A stretch of DNA of 64,000 nt from Thiodiazotropha sp037384425 (GTDB taxonomy: Bacteria; Pseudomonadota; Gammaproteobacteria; Chromatiales; Chromatiaceae): positions 1-64,000 of the forward strand of contig JARROA010000016.1 in the NCBI GenBank assembly GCA_037384425.1, written 5' to 3'. The notes beneath the pieces are model-generated. The model searched no databases. It was not told the origin of the DNA and saw only the letters and a list, made by a program, of their open reading frames with translations. The position numbers were made by a program, and so were the translations under genes. Positions 17,911-26,830 of this stretch are shown here, in pieces; position 1 is the stretch's first letter, and every line of letters starts with the position of its first letter.

Positions 17911-18456
17911 ATGAAACGGTTCCTTGCGATGTTCCTGGTGCTGTTGCTGGCCGGCTGCAGTCAGCAGTACATGGTCAACGACGATCTCGATTACGCCTAC
18001 AACCTGCCGCCGGTGGGCAGCACGCTGGTGGTGAAAAAGCCGATCACCGTGCCGGCCGGCGAAGTGCGCGTCTTTCTACAGCGTGGCGAACTCTTCAAGA
18101 AGTCGGATTTCGACCGTTACCAACCCAGTTGCAGTCTGGAGCTGAGAAAATTGGCCGATGTGGCGCGAGTGATCGAGCCCGATAGCTTTATCGTGACCAA
18201 GGTTCAAAGACTGGTGCAGGAGGTGGTGCAGAGCACAACTGCCGCATCGGGTTTGATGAAGGTGGCCTTTGACGAGGGCGGCAAACCGATGGTGGTTCAC
18301 GGTTACCATCTCTGGCTCGGTTCGGACCAGCAGCCCGATGTGATGCGCATGACCTGCCGCGGTTATTTCGACGATCTCAGCAAGGCCGACCCCCCGTCGC
18401 TCAACGATGTCGCCAAATCACTGGGCGATTACGCGGAATTGAAGCTGGCGATCTAG
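17911..18456 (+). CDS. Putative lipoprotein
   Basis: 181 residues with a lipoprotein signal peptide (MKRFLAMFLVLLLAGC; lipobox LAGC, lipidated Cys16). The rest is a ~165-residue soluble domain with two further Cys, likely anchored to the outer membrane. I do not recognise the family. GAGGAGG lies six bases before the ATG, and the gene begins 15 bp after the RNase stop, so the two are probably cotranscribed although no functional link is evident. Confidence 0.75.
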   Translation: MKRFLAMFLVLLLAGCSQQYMVNDDLDYAYNLPPVGSTLVVKKPITVPAGEVRVFLQRGELFKKSDFDRYQPSCSLELRKLADVARVIEPDSFIVTKVQRLVQEVVQSTTAASGLMKVAFDEGGKPMVVHGYHLWLGSDQQPDVMRMTCRGYFDDLSKADPPSLNDVAKSLGDYAELKLAI

Positions 18457-18463
18457 GCCATGA

Positions 18464-18481
18464 TTACTTTCGGATCAGTAA
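18464..18481. repeat. 18-bp dispersed repeat, copy 1
   Basis: TTACTTTCGGATCAGTAA, identical to 36850-36867. The ends TTACT/AGTAA are complementary, so it can form a small hairpin. It lies between the lipoprotein and the sorbosone-dehydrogenase gene. Confidence 0.6.
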
Positions 18482-18553
18482 GCCCTGAGGTCGGTGTCGG
18501 GCGGAAATCTCGCCCGTACCGGGACCGTGCCGATGAAAAGGGGGTAGAGCATC

Positions 18554-21010
18554 ATGAGCCAATGGAATTGGGGCATTCGCGTTGGTGTGTTGGCGGCAGT
18601 TTCGATCCTGGCGGGTTGCGGGGGAGGCGGCGGTGGCGGAGAGGCGAGCCCGGGCCTCGGCCTGCAGGTGGATGCAGGTTCGTCCAGGACCGTATCCCTG
18701 CCCGATACTCTGATTGCCGATCCGACGGTCCTGCTCGACGGACAACCGGCCCTGGATCGGGTCACCTACACCTGGAGTCAGCTGGACGGTCCCGCGATCG
18801 CGCAAGTTTCCGATACCGCCATTGCCACGCCCGAGATCGGTTTTCCCGTCAACGGCAGCTACCAGCTGCGGCTGCAGGTGAGTGGTGGCGGACAGACCCT
18901 TGATGACCTGCTGAGTGTCACGGTCAACACCCGTGCCGCCGGTCCACCCGGACTCACCGCGCCACCGGCCAACAATATCCAGTGTGTCGCCCCCGCCGAT
19001 GCGCCGGGGGGCGCTTCGATCCGCCTGCTGACGCCTTTTCCCTCCCTGCCGTCCCTCAGTCCGCTGGTCGGTCTGTACCAGGCTCCGGGCGATAACAGCG
19101 CCTGGTACGCCCTGCGCCAGAACGGCCAGGTGGAGCGGTTCGACAACGATCCCGCGGTCAGCAGCCTCAGCCGTTTCATCGACATCAGCGACCGGGTGGA
19201 TTACGGCGGTGAGAAGGGTCTGCTGGGCATGGCCTTTCACCCGGACTACGCCAGCAACGGCTTCGTCTATCTCTCCTATACCGCCTCGCCGGGCGGCAGT
19301 CTGGAGTCGCGTATCTCCCGCTTCACGCTCGACACCGCCACGCAGAGCCTCGATCCCGCCTCCGAGCAGATCATCCTCAGGCTGGATCAGCCCTACAGCA
19401 ACCACAACGGCGGGCAGATCGCGTTCGGCCCCGACAACCTGCTCTACATCGGTTTCGGCGACGGCGGTTCCGCGGGCGACCCGCAGGGCAACGGTCAGAA
19501 TCCGGACACCCTGCTCGGCGCCATGCTGCGCATCGATGTGGGTACCGGCGCGGGGGGCTATACCATTCCGCCCGACAACCCGTTCGCCTCGGGGGGCGGC
19601 GCACCGGAGGTCTATGCCTACGGCCTGCGCAATCCCTGGCGCTGGAGCTTCGACCGGCTGAGCGGGGCGCTCTGGCTGGGTGATGTGGGGCAGAACGTCT
19701 ACGAAGAGATCGATATCGTCACATCCGGCGGCAACTACGGCTGGAATCTGATGGAGGGCAGTCATTGCTACCCGGCCACCGCCAGTTGCAACACATCCGG
19801 CCTGATCCTGCCGGTGGCGGAGTACGATCATACCGAGGGCGTTGCGGTGACCGGCGGCTACGTCTATCGGGGCAGTGAGGTGCCTTCGCTCGAAGGCCGC
19901 TATCTCTACGCCGACTACGGCTCCGGTAAGATCTGGAGCCTAAGCGATGACGGGGCCGGAGGTTACAGCGTCGATGAGCTGCTCGATACCGCACTCAATA
20001 TCGCGGCCTTTGCCGAGGATCAGGCCGGCGAACTCTACGTCCTGCACCTGGGCGGCACCATCCACAAGCTGGCGGAGGACACCGCCTCAGGCGGCGGTAC
20101 GGTAGCCGCCACCCTCTCGGGCTGGGGCTGTTTCCAGAGCACCGATGTGGAGCGCTTCTCCGACAGCGTCATCCCCTACGACATCAATGCGCTGCTCTGG
20201 TCCGATTTCGCCGGCAAGGAGCGCTTCATGGCCATCCCCTCGGGCAGCAGCGTCTCCATCGATGCCGAGGGACGCCTGGTGTTTCCGCCCGGCAGCGTGC
20301 TGGGCAAACATTTCAGGCTCAACGGCACGCTGGTGGAGACGCGCCTGCTGATGTATCACGCCAACAGCGGCTGGCGTGGCTACAGCTATGAGTGGAACGC
20401 CGCGCTGGACGATGCCGACCTGCTCAGCGCCGCCAAGGACAAGCTGGTCGGCGGCCAGACCTGGCACTATCCCAGCCCTTCGGAGTGCCTGCTCTGCCAC
20501 ACCGGCGTGGCCGGCTTCTCACTGGGGCCGGAACTGGGGCAGCTCAACCGGGATTTCGCCTATCCCGGTCAGATCGCCAACCAGCTGATCACCCTGGAGG
20601 CGATCGGCGTACTGGCCGATCCGCTCAGCGATCTGCAAAAGTCGACGGTCTACTACGCCATCGACGACACGGCCTACTCGGCGGAACGCCGGGCGCGCAG
20701 CTATCTGCATGCCAACTGCGCCATGTGTCATCAACCGGGAGGACCCGGTGGCGGCAACCTGGATCTGCGCATGAGCGCCGCTCTGGACGCCACCGGGCTG
20801 TGCAACCGCGCGCCCCTGGCCGGCAACCTGGGACTGATCAATCCGGTGCTGCTGAAACCGGGTGATCCCGACAATTCGGTTCTGGTATTGCGTATGGAGA
20901 GCCTGGGCAACGTGCGCATGCCGCCGCTGGCCAGCAGCGAGATCGACAGCCAGGCGGTGGCCGTGGTGCGGGAGTGGATCGCGGGGCTGGCGGGATGCGA
21001 TGCGTTGTGA
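18554..21010 (+). CDS. Lipoprotein fusing a sorbosone/glucose dehydrogenase propeller to a two-haem cytochrome-like domain
   Basis: 818 residues. Signal peptide with lipobox LAGC (Cys22) and a polyglycine linker; an Ig/PKD-like domain (about 35-128); a PQQ-type GSDH beta-propeller (about 155-505) with GEKGLLGMAFHPDYASNG, NHNGGQIAFGPDN, GDGGSAGDP and YGLRNPWRWSFD; then an SO_2930-like region (about 520-710) with haem motifs CLLCH (645-649) and CAMCH (722-726). The arrangement predicts a membrane-anchored periplasmic or extracellular dehydrogenase that passes electrons from a sugar or alcohol through its own haems. The substrate is unknown. A GGGGG run nine bases before the ATG supports the start. 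Confidence 0.85.
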   Translation: MSQWNWGIRVGVLAAVSILAGCGGGGGGGEASPGLGLQVDAGSSRTVSLPDTLIADPTVLLDGQPALDRVTYTWSQLDGPAIAQVSDTAIATPEIGFPVNGSYQLRLQVSGGGQTLDDLLSVTVNTRAAGPPGLTAPPANNIQCVAPADAPGGASIRLLTPFPSLPSLSPLVGLYQAPGDNSAWYALRQNGQVERFDNDPAVSSLSRFIDISDRVDYGGEKGLLGMAFHPDYASNGFVYLSYTASPGGSLESRISRFTLDTATQSLDPASEQIILRLDQPYSNHNGGQIAFGPDNLLYIGFGDGGSAGDPQGNGQNPDTLLGAMLRIDVGTGAGGYTIPPDNPFASGGGAPEVYAYGLRNPWRWSFDRLSGALWLGDVGQNVYEEIDIVTSGGNYGWNLMEGSHCYPATASCNTSGLILPVAEYDHTEGVAVTGGYVYRGSEVPSLEGRYLYADYGSGKIWSLSDDGAGGYSVDELLDTALNIAAFAEDQAGELYVLHLGGTIHKLAEDTASGGGTVAATLSGWGCFQSTDVERFSDSVIPYDINALLWSDFAGKERFMAIPSGSSVSIDAEGRLVFPPGSVLGKHFRLNGTLVETRLLMYHANSGWRGYSYEWNAALDDADLLSAAKDKLVGGQTWHYPSPSECLLCHTGVAGFSLGPELGQLNRDFAYPGQIANQLITLEAIGVLADPLSDLQKSTVYYAIDDTAYSAERRARSYLHANCAMCHQPGGPGGGNLDLRMSAALDATGLCNRAPLAGNLGLINPVLLKPGDPDNSVLVLRMESLGNVRMPPLASSEIDSQAVAVVREWIAGLAGCDAL

Positions 21011-21119
21011 ACGCTGGGGCGGCAGCTCCCGTCATACTACTGGCGGGTATGACGGGGTTTGAGGGAAATGGCGCTTGATGAAGATACTAGCGCCGGGATA
21101 CATGCTTCTTTACCCGTGA

Positions 21120-21143
21120 TTCGGTGCGGCAAGCCGCACCGAA
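21120..21143. terminator. Inverted repeat between convergent genes
   Basis: A perfect 11-bp inverted repeat, TTCGGTGCGGC-AA-GCCGCACCGAA, lies between the convergent stops at 21010 and 21195. It has no T-run on either side, so a bidirectional terminator or protein-binding site are both possible. Confidence 0.5.
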
Positions 21144-21194
21144 AGACAGGCTTACGTAGCTTTCATTCGGGCCTGAGGGGGTGGTTTGCTGATC

Positions 21195-22124
21195 TCAGGC
21201 TTCCGGTTGTTGTGCCGGTTTGCGTCGGAAGATCTTTCTGAACAGCGCACCCACCGCGATCACGATGAAGATGCCGAATTTCTTCAGCAGCAGGAGTGCC
21301 GAGGCGAACAGTCCCGCCTTGGCGGCGACCTTGCCCGCGATCAGGGCGCCGATGCCGTAGGCGGCGACCTTGTCGAGTTCCGGGTTGAAATCCTCGTATC
21401 GGGAGCCCTGATTGAATTCGGCCATGGCCAGTACGCCGTCGAGATTGCTGTCGATGACCGCCTTCTGTTGCATGCCGGCGATGAAGTTGAGCACCAATAC
21501 ACCTTCCCGGCCCAGTACGCGGATGTTGTAGTTGAGGGTGTGCTCAGGACTGCCGTCGAAACTCAACTCCTTGGCCCAGTGGAGCTTGTGGGTGGCCTTA
21601 TCATAGAATGGCTCCGCGGCCCAGCCGACGAGTTCGATCGACTCATAGCCCTGGGCCACCCGCTGCTTGCTGGCTTCACGGGTACCCTCCTGCATGTCGG
21701 CTAGGAGTTCGTCGTAGTCGATGGCATCGGCGTCCTCGTCAGAGACGTTGCCCTCCGCCTCGTATTCGACGGTGACGGCCCAGGAACCTTCGTCGAAGGG
21801 TGTGCTCCCTGCGGGGAAGAGCATGCCCAGGGTGTCCGAACCCGATCCCGGGGGATTGCCCCAGACCTCCGTCAGTACGGTCTCCGAGTCCTTGGGGTCG
21901 AGGTAGTAGAAGGATTCGGGCACATGCAGGGTGACGATACCGTCGATCAGATCGATGTCGCCCTGACGCCGGTCCAGAGAATCCCAGATCTTTTTCAACG
22001 AGAGCAGGTACTGCATCTCCTCGGCACTCATCTCCTGCTCGGCGGTGGGCTCCGGACCTTCGGCTTGTGCCAGGGTGCCGAGGCCGATGAGGGTAAACAG
22101 CAGGGCGGTTAAGAGTGGTTTCAT
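21195..22124 (-). CDS. DUF2167 family membrane protein
   Basis: 309 residues from ATG 22124, which has AGGAG seven bases upstream and starts a signal peptide (MKPLLTALLFTLIGLGTLAQA). The central region carries DUF2167 features: GDIDLIDGIVTLHVPESFYYL, a VTVEYEAEGNVSDEDADAIDYDELL block and WAAEPFYDKATHKLHWAKEL. C-terminal hydrophobic segments (about 262-300) with a basic RKIFRRKP tail suggest anchoring in the inner membrane. The function of the family is unknown; relatives have been linked to stress or envelope functions without a mechanism. Confidence 0.8.
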   Translation of the reverse strand: MKPLLTALLFTLIGLGTLAQAEGPEPTAEQEMSAEEMQYLLSLKKIWDSLDRRQGDIDLIDGIVTLHVPESFYYLDPKDSETVLTEVWGNPPGSGSDTLGMLFPAGSTPFDEGSWAVTVEYEAEGNVSDEDADAIDYDELLADMQEGTREASKQRVAQGYESIELVGWAAEPFYDKATHKLHWAKELSFDGSPEHTLNYNIRVLGREGVLVLNFIAGMQQKAVIDSNLDGVLAMAEFNQGSRYEDFNPELDKVAAYGIGALIAGKVAAKAGLFASALLLLKKFGIFIVIAVGALFRKIFRRKPAQQPEA

Positions 22125-22502
22125 TTCAATCTCCTGATTCGGGAAGGGTGCCGGGTCCCGGGCAGCCGATGCTCTGCATGGAAGGCTTCGCATCGGGCGC
22201 GACAGTCCGGCGGGATGGAAAAATGAGTCTGAACAGGAGGGATCGGCGAGGGGGGGATACGGGCGAAGTGGTTGGCTGGCAAATCCATTGATTCCATGGG
22301 CTCCATGCTGAGCGGCGATCCATCAGTCTCTCTGATTCAGGCACACTTTTTAGGGGATTATGACCGCCGGTTCAACTCTTGATCGTATTTTTATGCTCCC
22401 GTTTCCCAATTGTGTCGCCGAGTGCCCATTGGCGTCAGTTGCTTTGGCAACAAGCCCGAAGGATTGCCTTGCTCTGCCCGTGCCTGCCAGGGTCAAGGGA
22501 AA
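22125..22502. other. Intergenic region, no gene seen
   Basis: About 380 bases between the DUF2167 start and the outer-membrane protein stop, both minus-strand genes. It should contain the DUF2167 promoter. A small GTTGC-TTTG-GCAAC inverted repeat is at 22438-22451. No tRNA or coding sequence recognised. Confidence 0.4.
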
Positions 22503-23705
22503 TCAGAAATAACGCGCCAGGCTGAACTCCACATAGTCGTCGCGCCGGAAGGCATAGAGTGGATCTTCTTCCGCTGTCCCGAACCAGAGACGCGCCTGCA
22601 GACTCGCCTTCCAGGCGTTGCCGAGGCGTCGGCTCGCCTCCAGGTTGAACAGCGCCGCGCTGCTGTCCAGATCCCGGATCACGCCGGCCAGCAGTTCGCT
22701 GCCGGCGATGTCGTTGGCGGTCAGTCGGATGCCGAGAAAGAGATCGTTCTCGAACGGCGTGGTGGCCCGGTCGCGGCGGTTGTCGTAGAGATACTCGGCC
22801 AGCAGGCCCAGGTCCATGACACTGTCCCGGATGCCGACCAGGGTGTATTCGAAGCCACCGGTGGCGGCATTGTAGCTGCCGCTGTCTATACGGCGGTGGA
22901 TCGCCTCCAGCTTCCACAGCCATTCGCCCTTGGTGGCCTGCAGGTCGAGTCCGGTCTGCTGCATCAGTTCGTAGTAGGGCGCCAGTACCGGTTCACCCCG
23001 GTCGTTGAGGGTGGGGACGAACAGCGGGTCGCGGCTGGTGCCGCTGAAATGGGAGAGGCCGAAGTCCCAGTCGCCGATGTAGTGGCTCCAGCGCAGGGCG
23101 AAGTCCAAATGCCGCTGCTCCTGGTCCGATGCATAGAAAGCCAGATCGGGATCGACCCGGGGATGGGTGCGCAGACGGCCCTCCTCGCCGGGAAAGGTAC
23201 GCTCGCGGAATCCCGGCAGCAGGAAGATATCAAGAATGCCCCAGTCCCGCTCCAGTGAGAGCTTGAGCATCGGCTGACCCAGTTTCTGCTCCCCGTCCGG
23301 GTTCTCCACCAGATCGGTCTGGTTGATCACGTCGACCAGGTGCAGCGCCTCGGTGACGCCCCAGAAGACCTTGCCGACGCCGACCCGGGTCTCGAAACCC
23401 TCACCGGCGTAGGTCCAGATCAGTTCACGGAGATCGGCATGGCTGCGCTCCGAATCCTGGCTGTCGAGACGGGCGAAGGGCACGAAGAGCAGGCTCTGCC
23501 GGCCGTTATCCCAGCGATGGTAGTACTCGGGCTGGGTGGCCAGGGAAAGCGTGGCGTCCGACTGGTCGTCGTCGAGGGCCGACTGCGTGAAGTAACGCCC
23601 CTGCGCCTCCAGATATCCGCTCCATTCGCCGCCGAACACTAGCCCGGGGATCGATAGCAGCAGAGCAGCCAGCATCCGCGGCGGGTAGCCGAGGCAGTCT
23701 GTCAT
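22503..23705 (-). CDS. Outer-membrane beta-barrel protein of the RND/LolA-like operon
   Basis: 400 residues from ATG 23705: signal peptide ending near LLLSIPGLVFG, then alternating amphipathic strands and a C-terminal aromatic residue (SLARYF), the outer-membrane insertion signature. Strands such as GYLEAQGRYF, FETRVGVGKVFWGV and the terminal YVEFSLARYF suggest a porin-like barrel (DUF1302/phosphate-selective-porin-like), but the family is not certain. It follows the LolA-like gene by ~70 bp, the gap being occupied by a heptad-repeat element. An in-frame ATG at 23735 is possible; neither has a clear Shine-Dalgarno. A role in moving a lipid or hydrophobic compound with the RND pump is inference. 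Confidence 0.75.
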   Translation of the reverse strand: MTDCLGYPPRMLAALLLSIPGLVFGGEWSGYLEAQGRYFTQSALDDDQSDATLSLATQPEYYHRWDNGRQSLLFVPFARLDSQDSERSHADLRELIWTYAGEGFETRVGVGKVFWGVTEALHLVDVINQTDLVENPDGEQKLGQPMLKLSLERDWGILDIFLLPGFRERTFPGEEGRLRTHPRVDPDLAFYASDQEQRHLDFALRWSHYIGDWDFGLSHFSGTSRDPLFVPTLNDRGEPVLAPYYELMQQTGLDLQATKGEWLWKLEAIHRRIDSGSYNAATGGFEYTLVGIRDSVMDLGLLAEYLYDNRRDRATTPFENDLFLGIRLTANDIAGSELLAGVIRDLDSSAALFNLEASRRLGNAWKASLQARLWFGTAEEDPLYAFRRDDYVEFSLARYF

Positions 23706-23710
23706 GTATC

Positions 23711-23769
23711 GAAAAGGCGCAAACGTGCGCCTCATCAACTCAAAACTCAAAACTAACAACTCAAAACTC
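23711..23769. repeat. Heptad-repeat hairpin element, copy A
   Basis: Hairpin GGCGCA-AACG-TGCGCC (23716-23731) followed by tandem AACTCAA/AACTAAC heptads (23737-23769). It shares the order ACGTGCGC..CTCAT.AACTCAAAACT with copy B near 63.9 kb. It fills the gap between the LolA-like stop and the outer-membrane protein start. Confidence 0.7.
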
Positions 23770-23776
23770 TTCCGTC

Positions 23777-24551
23777 TCAACGTGCCCGCTTGAGGCTGTT
23801 CTTGTTGAAATCGCCCTCGTCGAGGCCGGTGCGGAATCGGTACTGCTCCCAGGTCAGCAGGGTGCTCTTGCCGGTCTGGTGGTTCTCCATGTACATCTGG
23901 TCGGCGCGCCAGTACTTGTCCAGGTATTGCCGGTAGCCGCGAAACACCAGGGTCTTGAGCAGGGGCGTTCTTGCGATCGTAGTAGACGATCTTGAGCGGA
24001 ATGAAGCGCTCCTGGTCGACCCAGACCTGCTGGCGTGTATAACCGGAGTTGGGATCGACCGGGTAGCGTTCGATGAGGAAGGCCGGCTTGCCTTCGAACT
24101 GCTCTTCGCCAATGTAGGTGTAGGTGTACTTCTCCACCTCCTGGGAGGCGATGTCCTCGTAGGCGAACTCGCTGCCCATGAACGGCCCCGACTTGTTGCG
24201 CGAGGCGATGCGCTTGACCCGTTTCAGCGCCGGCAGATAGAGCCACTGGTCGTCGTCGCCCGCCTTGTGGGAGAAGCTGAGCAGGGCGGTGCCCTTGACG
24301 TCCAGCGGTTCGTCGAAGATGACCAGGGTCTTGTCGCCGTCGTTCTCCATCTCCAGGGTCTTGTTGCGCATGTTGCGCAGACTCTCCTCACCGTGGCGAT
24401 TGCGCAGCAGCATGGTCATGCTGGCCTCGAAGTCATGAAAACCGGTGTCCCTGTGCTCGATCTCGCGGGCGATCTCCAGGCCGCGCTGTTCAGGCGTCAA
24501 CGCCTGGACCGCGAAAGGCAGAAACAGTGTCAACAGCAGCAGGTATCTCAT
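23777..24551 (-). pseudogene. Outer-membrane lipoprotein-sorting (LolA-like) protein, frameshifted
   Basis: From ATG 24551 (overlapping the RND stop by ATGA, with GGAGG upstream) the frame encodes a signal peptide (MRYLLLLTLFLPFAVQA) and a LolA-like domain: DFEASMTMLL, GDDDQWLYLPALKRVKRIA, SGPFMGSEFAYEDI, FIPLKIVYYDRKNA. At a run of four G (23962-23965; CCCC on the coding strand) the frame shifts; the expected continuation LLKTLVFRGYRQYLDKYW...NSLKRAR is in the next frame and ends at 23777. Removing one base restores a 257-residue protein. This is either a true disabling or phase-variable indel, or a sequencing error in a homopolymer. It would carry a lipid-like cargo between the RND pump and the outer membrane. 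Confidence 0.8.
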
Positions 24552-26830
24552 GGTTTTTTTCCTCCGAAAGCGATCAGCAGCGGGGGCAGGAACAGGAAAT
24601 CGGCTGCCAGCGCCAATCCCAGGGTGATGGCGGTCAACAGCCCCATGCCCGCATTGAGCTGGAAATGGGAGAAGGCGAGGATGCCGAAACCGACGATCAG
24701 CACCAGCGAGGTGACCCACAGCGCGGTGCCGACAGTGGAGAAGGCGTAGCGCACCGCGTCCTCGGAGGACATCCCCTTCTCCCGTCGGGCGCGCAGGTAT
24801 TTGCTCAAAAAGTGGACCGTGTCGTCGACCACGATACCCAGGGTCATGCCGCTGACCACAGACAGGGCCAGCCCCACCTCGCCGACCAGCAGTCCCCAGA
24901 TGCCGAAGGCCATGCCGATAGGCACCAGATTGGGCAGCAGGCTGATGGCGCCGATACGCAGGGAGCGGAAGGCGAAGATCAGGATGCCGGAGATCACCAC
25001 CAGAGCCAGGGTGGTCCCTTTCAGCATGGCGATGATGTTACGGCTGCCGATGTGGGCGAACATGATGGTGGAGCTGACCCCCTCGATGCGCATCTGCGGC
25101 GCGTTTTGCGCCAGCCAGGCCTGGGCCCGCTCCTCCAGTTCCAGCAACTGCTGGGTGGAGACGCTCTCCAGAGTGACGCTGAAACGGGTGGCCGACTTTT
25201 TGACGTTGATCTGGTTGTTGAGGTCGAGCCCGAAGGGCAGCGAGAACTCGTAGAGCAGCAGGTACTGGGCGGCCAATTCCCGATCCTCCGGCAGCCGGTA
25301 CCAGGCATCGTCATCGCCGTGCAGGTTGCGGTTGAGCCGTTTCATGATGTCGGTGAGGGTGTTGACGTGCAGCACATGCGGTTGCTGCCGGTACCATTGG
25401 GCGAAGTCGTCCACCGTGCGCAGATAGTCGGGGTCGGCGATGCCGCCGCTTTCACCGCTCTCCAGGGAATACTCGATCATGTAGATGCCGGTCAGATGCT
25501 CGGTGGCGAAATCGGTGGCCTGGCGGAAGCTGTTGCTCTCGTCGAAGTATTTCACGAACTGGTCGTCGAGCCGGTTGTTGGGGATCTGCGAAAGCAGGAA
25601 CAGGATCAGCAACCCCATGCCCCAGAGCAGGCCCTTGCGTTGCCGCACCACGAACTCGGCGAAGCGCTTCATTGCCAGACTGCCCCGGGTATCGCCGCTG
25701 AGCGCCCGTACCGGCAGCAGCGTCATCAGTGCCGGCATCAGGGTCATGGAGAACACAAAGGCCAGCAGCACGCCGACCGCCGACATATTGCCGAGATCGC
25801 GGAACGGGGGGGCTTCACTGAAGTTGAGGCTGAGAAAACCGATGGCGGTGGTGATGGAAGTGAGAAAAACCGGCTGCAGGTTGATGCGCAGGCTCTCCAG
25901 CAGGGCTTCCCGCTTGGCCACCCCTTCGCGCATGCCGTGCAGAAAGTTGACCAGGATATGCACGCAGTCGGCGATGGCCAGGGTCATGATCACGATCGGC
26001 ACGATGGTGGTGGGGGGCGAGAGTTTGATGCCGACCCAGCCGGTGATGCCCATGGTGGCGACGATGGTCAGGATGATTACGGCCAGGGTGGCAAGGGTGC
26101 CGGGAATCGAGCGCAGCATCACCACCAGCACCAGAATGACCATCGCGAACATGGCCGGATAGAGCGTCTGCATGTCTCCCTGCGAGGCGGCGGGGAAGGC
26201 GTCGTTCATCATCACGATGCCGGTGAGGTGGAGGCGTACGTTCGGGTGTGCCTTCTCGATGGCGTCCACCATGCCGCGTGCGGACTCGACCACCTGCGGT
26301 ACCTCATCGAGGTGTTCGCCGGGCAGCTGAACGGTGACGTTGACGCCGGTGACGCTGGCGTCGGGGGAGATCAGCCGGTTCACCAGCAGGGGGTCGCTTG
26401 TGGCGATGGCCTGTTTCTCGGCCAGCTCCCGGTCGCTCAGGTTCTCCGCATCGAGCACCAGATCCTCCACCACCAGATCGTCCCCTTCGGCATAGGTGTG
26501 CTGGAAGTTGGTGATCGAGTCGACGCGCAGGGAGTAGGGGATCTGCCATGCCTGCCTGGTCAGCTCGGCTACCGCGGAGAGTGTATCGCGGGTGAAGACG
26601 CGTCCGTCCAGCGGCTCGACGACGAACAGCACATTGTCGTTCTTCGTATAGGTATTCTGCAGCTGCTCGAAGGCCTTCAGCTGGGGATTCTCCTGGCTGA
26701 AAAACATCCGGTAGTCGTTGCTGAACTCCAGGCGAGGCATACCGCTACCCATGAGGCCGGCCAGCAACAGGGTGACGAGCATGACCAGCCATCGGTGATC
26801 GAGAACGGTTTGAAAGAAGCGTTCACTCAT
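24548..26830 (-). CDS. RND superfamily exporter (MMPL/HpnN-like)
   Basis: 760 residues from ATG 26830 (GGAAG five bases upstream). The RND duplication is clear: TM1 at about 14-32, a periplasmic loop, five further TMs from about 225 to 385 with PIVIMTLAIADCVHILV, a second set starting near 415, and a last TM bundle with GMTLGIVVDDTVHFLSKYLRARR. The Asp residues in both TM4 equivalents (ADCVH, VDDTVH) suit proton-driven transport. The length and MMPL-like organisation, together with a LolA-like protein and an outer-membrane protein downstream, suggest export of a lipid or hydrophobic molecule to the outer membrane. It is divergent from the SMC-like operon. Confidence 0.85.
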   Translation of the reverse strand: MSERFFQTVLDHRWLVMLVTLLLAGLMGSGMPRLEFSNDYRMFFSQENPQLKAFEQLQNTYTKNDNVLFVVEPLDGRVFTRDTLSAVAELTRQAWQIPYSLRVDSITNFQHTYAEGDDLVVEDLVLDAENLSDRELAEKQAIATSDPLLVNRLISPDASVTGVNVTVQLPGEHLDEVPQVVESARGMVDAIEKAHPNVRLHLTGIVMMNDAFPAASQGDMQTLYPAMFAMVILVLVVMLRSIPGTLATLAVIILTIVATMGITGWVGIKLSPPTTIVPIVIMTLAIADCVHILVNFLHGMREGVAKREALLESLRINLQPVFLTSITTAIGFLSLNFSEAPPFRDLGNMSAVGVLLAFVFSMTLMPALMTLLPVRALSGDTRGSLAMKRFAEFVVRQRKGLLWGMGLLILFLLSQIPNNRLDDQFVKYFDESNSFRQATDFATEHLTGIYMIEYSLESGESGGIADPDYLRTVDDFAQWYRQQPHVLHVNTLTDIMKRLNRNLHGDDDAWYRLPEDRELAAQYLLLYEFSLPFGLDLNNQINVKKSATRFSVTLESVSTQQLLELEERAQAWLAQNAPQMRIEGVSSTIMFAHIGSRNIIAMLKGTTLALVVISGILIFAFRSLRIGAISLLPNLVPIGMAFGIWGLLVGEVGLALSVVSGMTLGIVVDDTVHFLSKYLRARREKGMSSEDAVRYAFSTVGTALWVTSLVLIVGFGILAFSHFQLNAGMGLLTAITLGLALAADFLFLPPLLIAFGGKKP

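Noticed and set aside
22503..24719. Single 738-codon minus-strand frame across the LolA-like and outer-membrane protein genes
   Set aside because: It results from the frameshift and read-through: the first part is LolA-like, the last part a separate signal-peptide protein, and the first ~56 codons overlap the RND gene in another frame.
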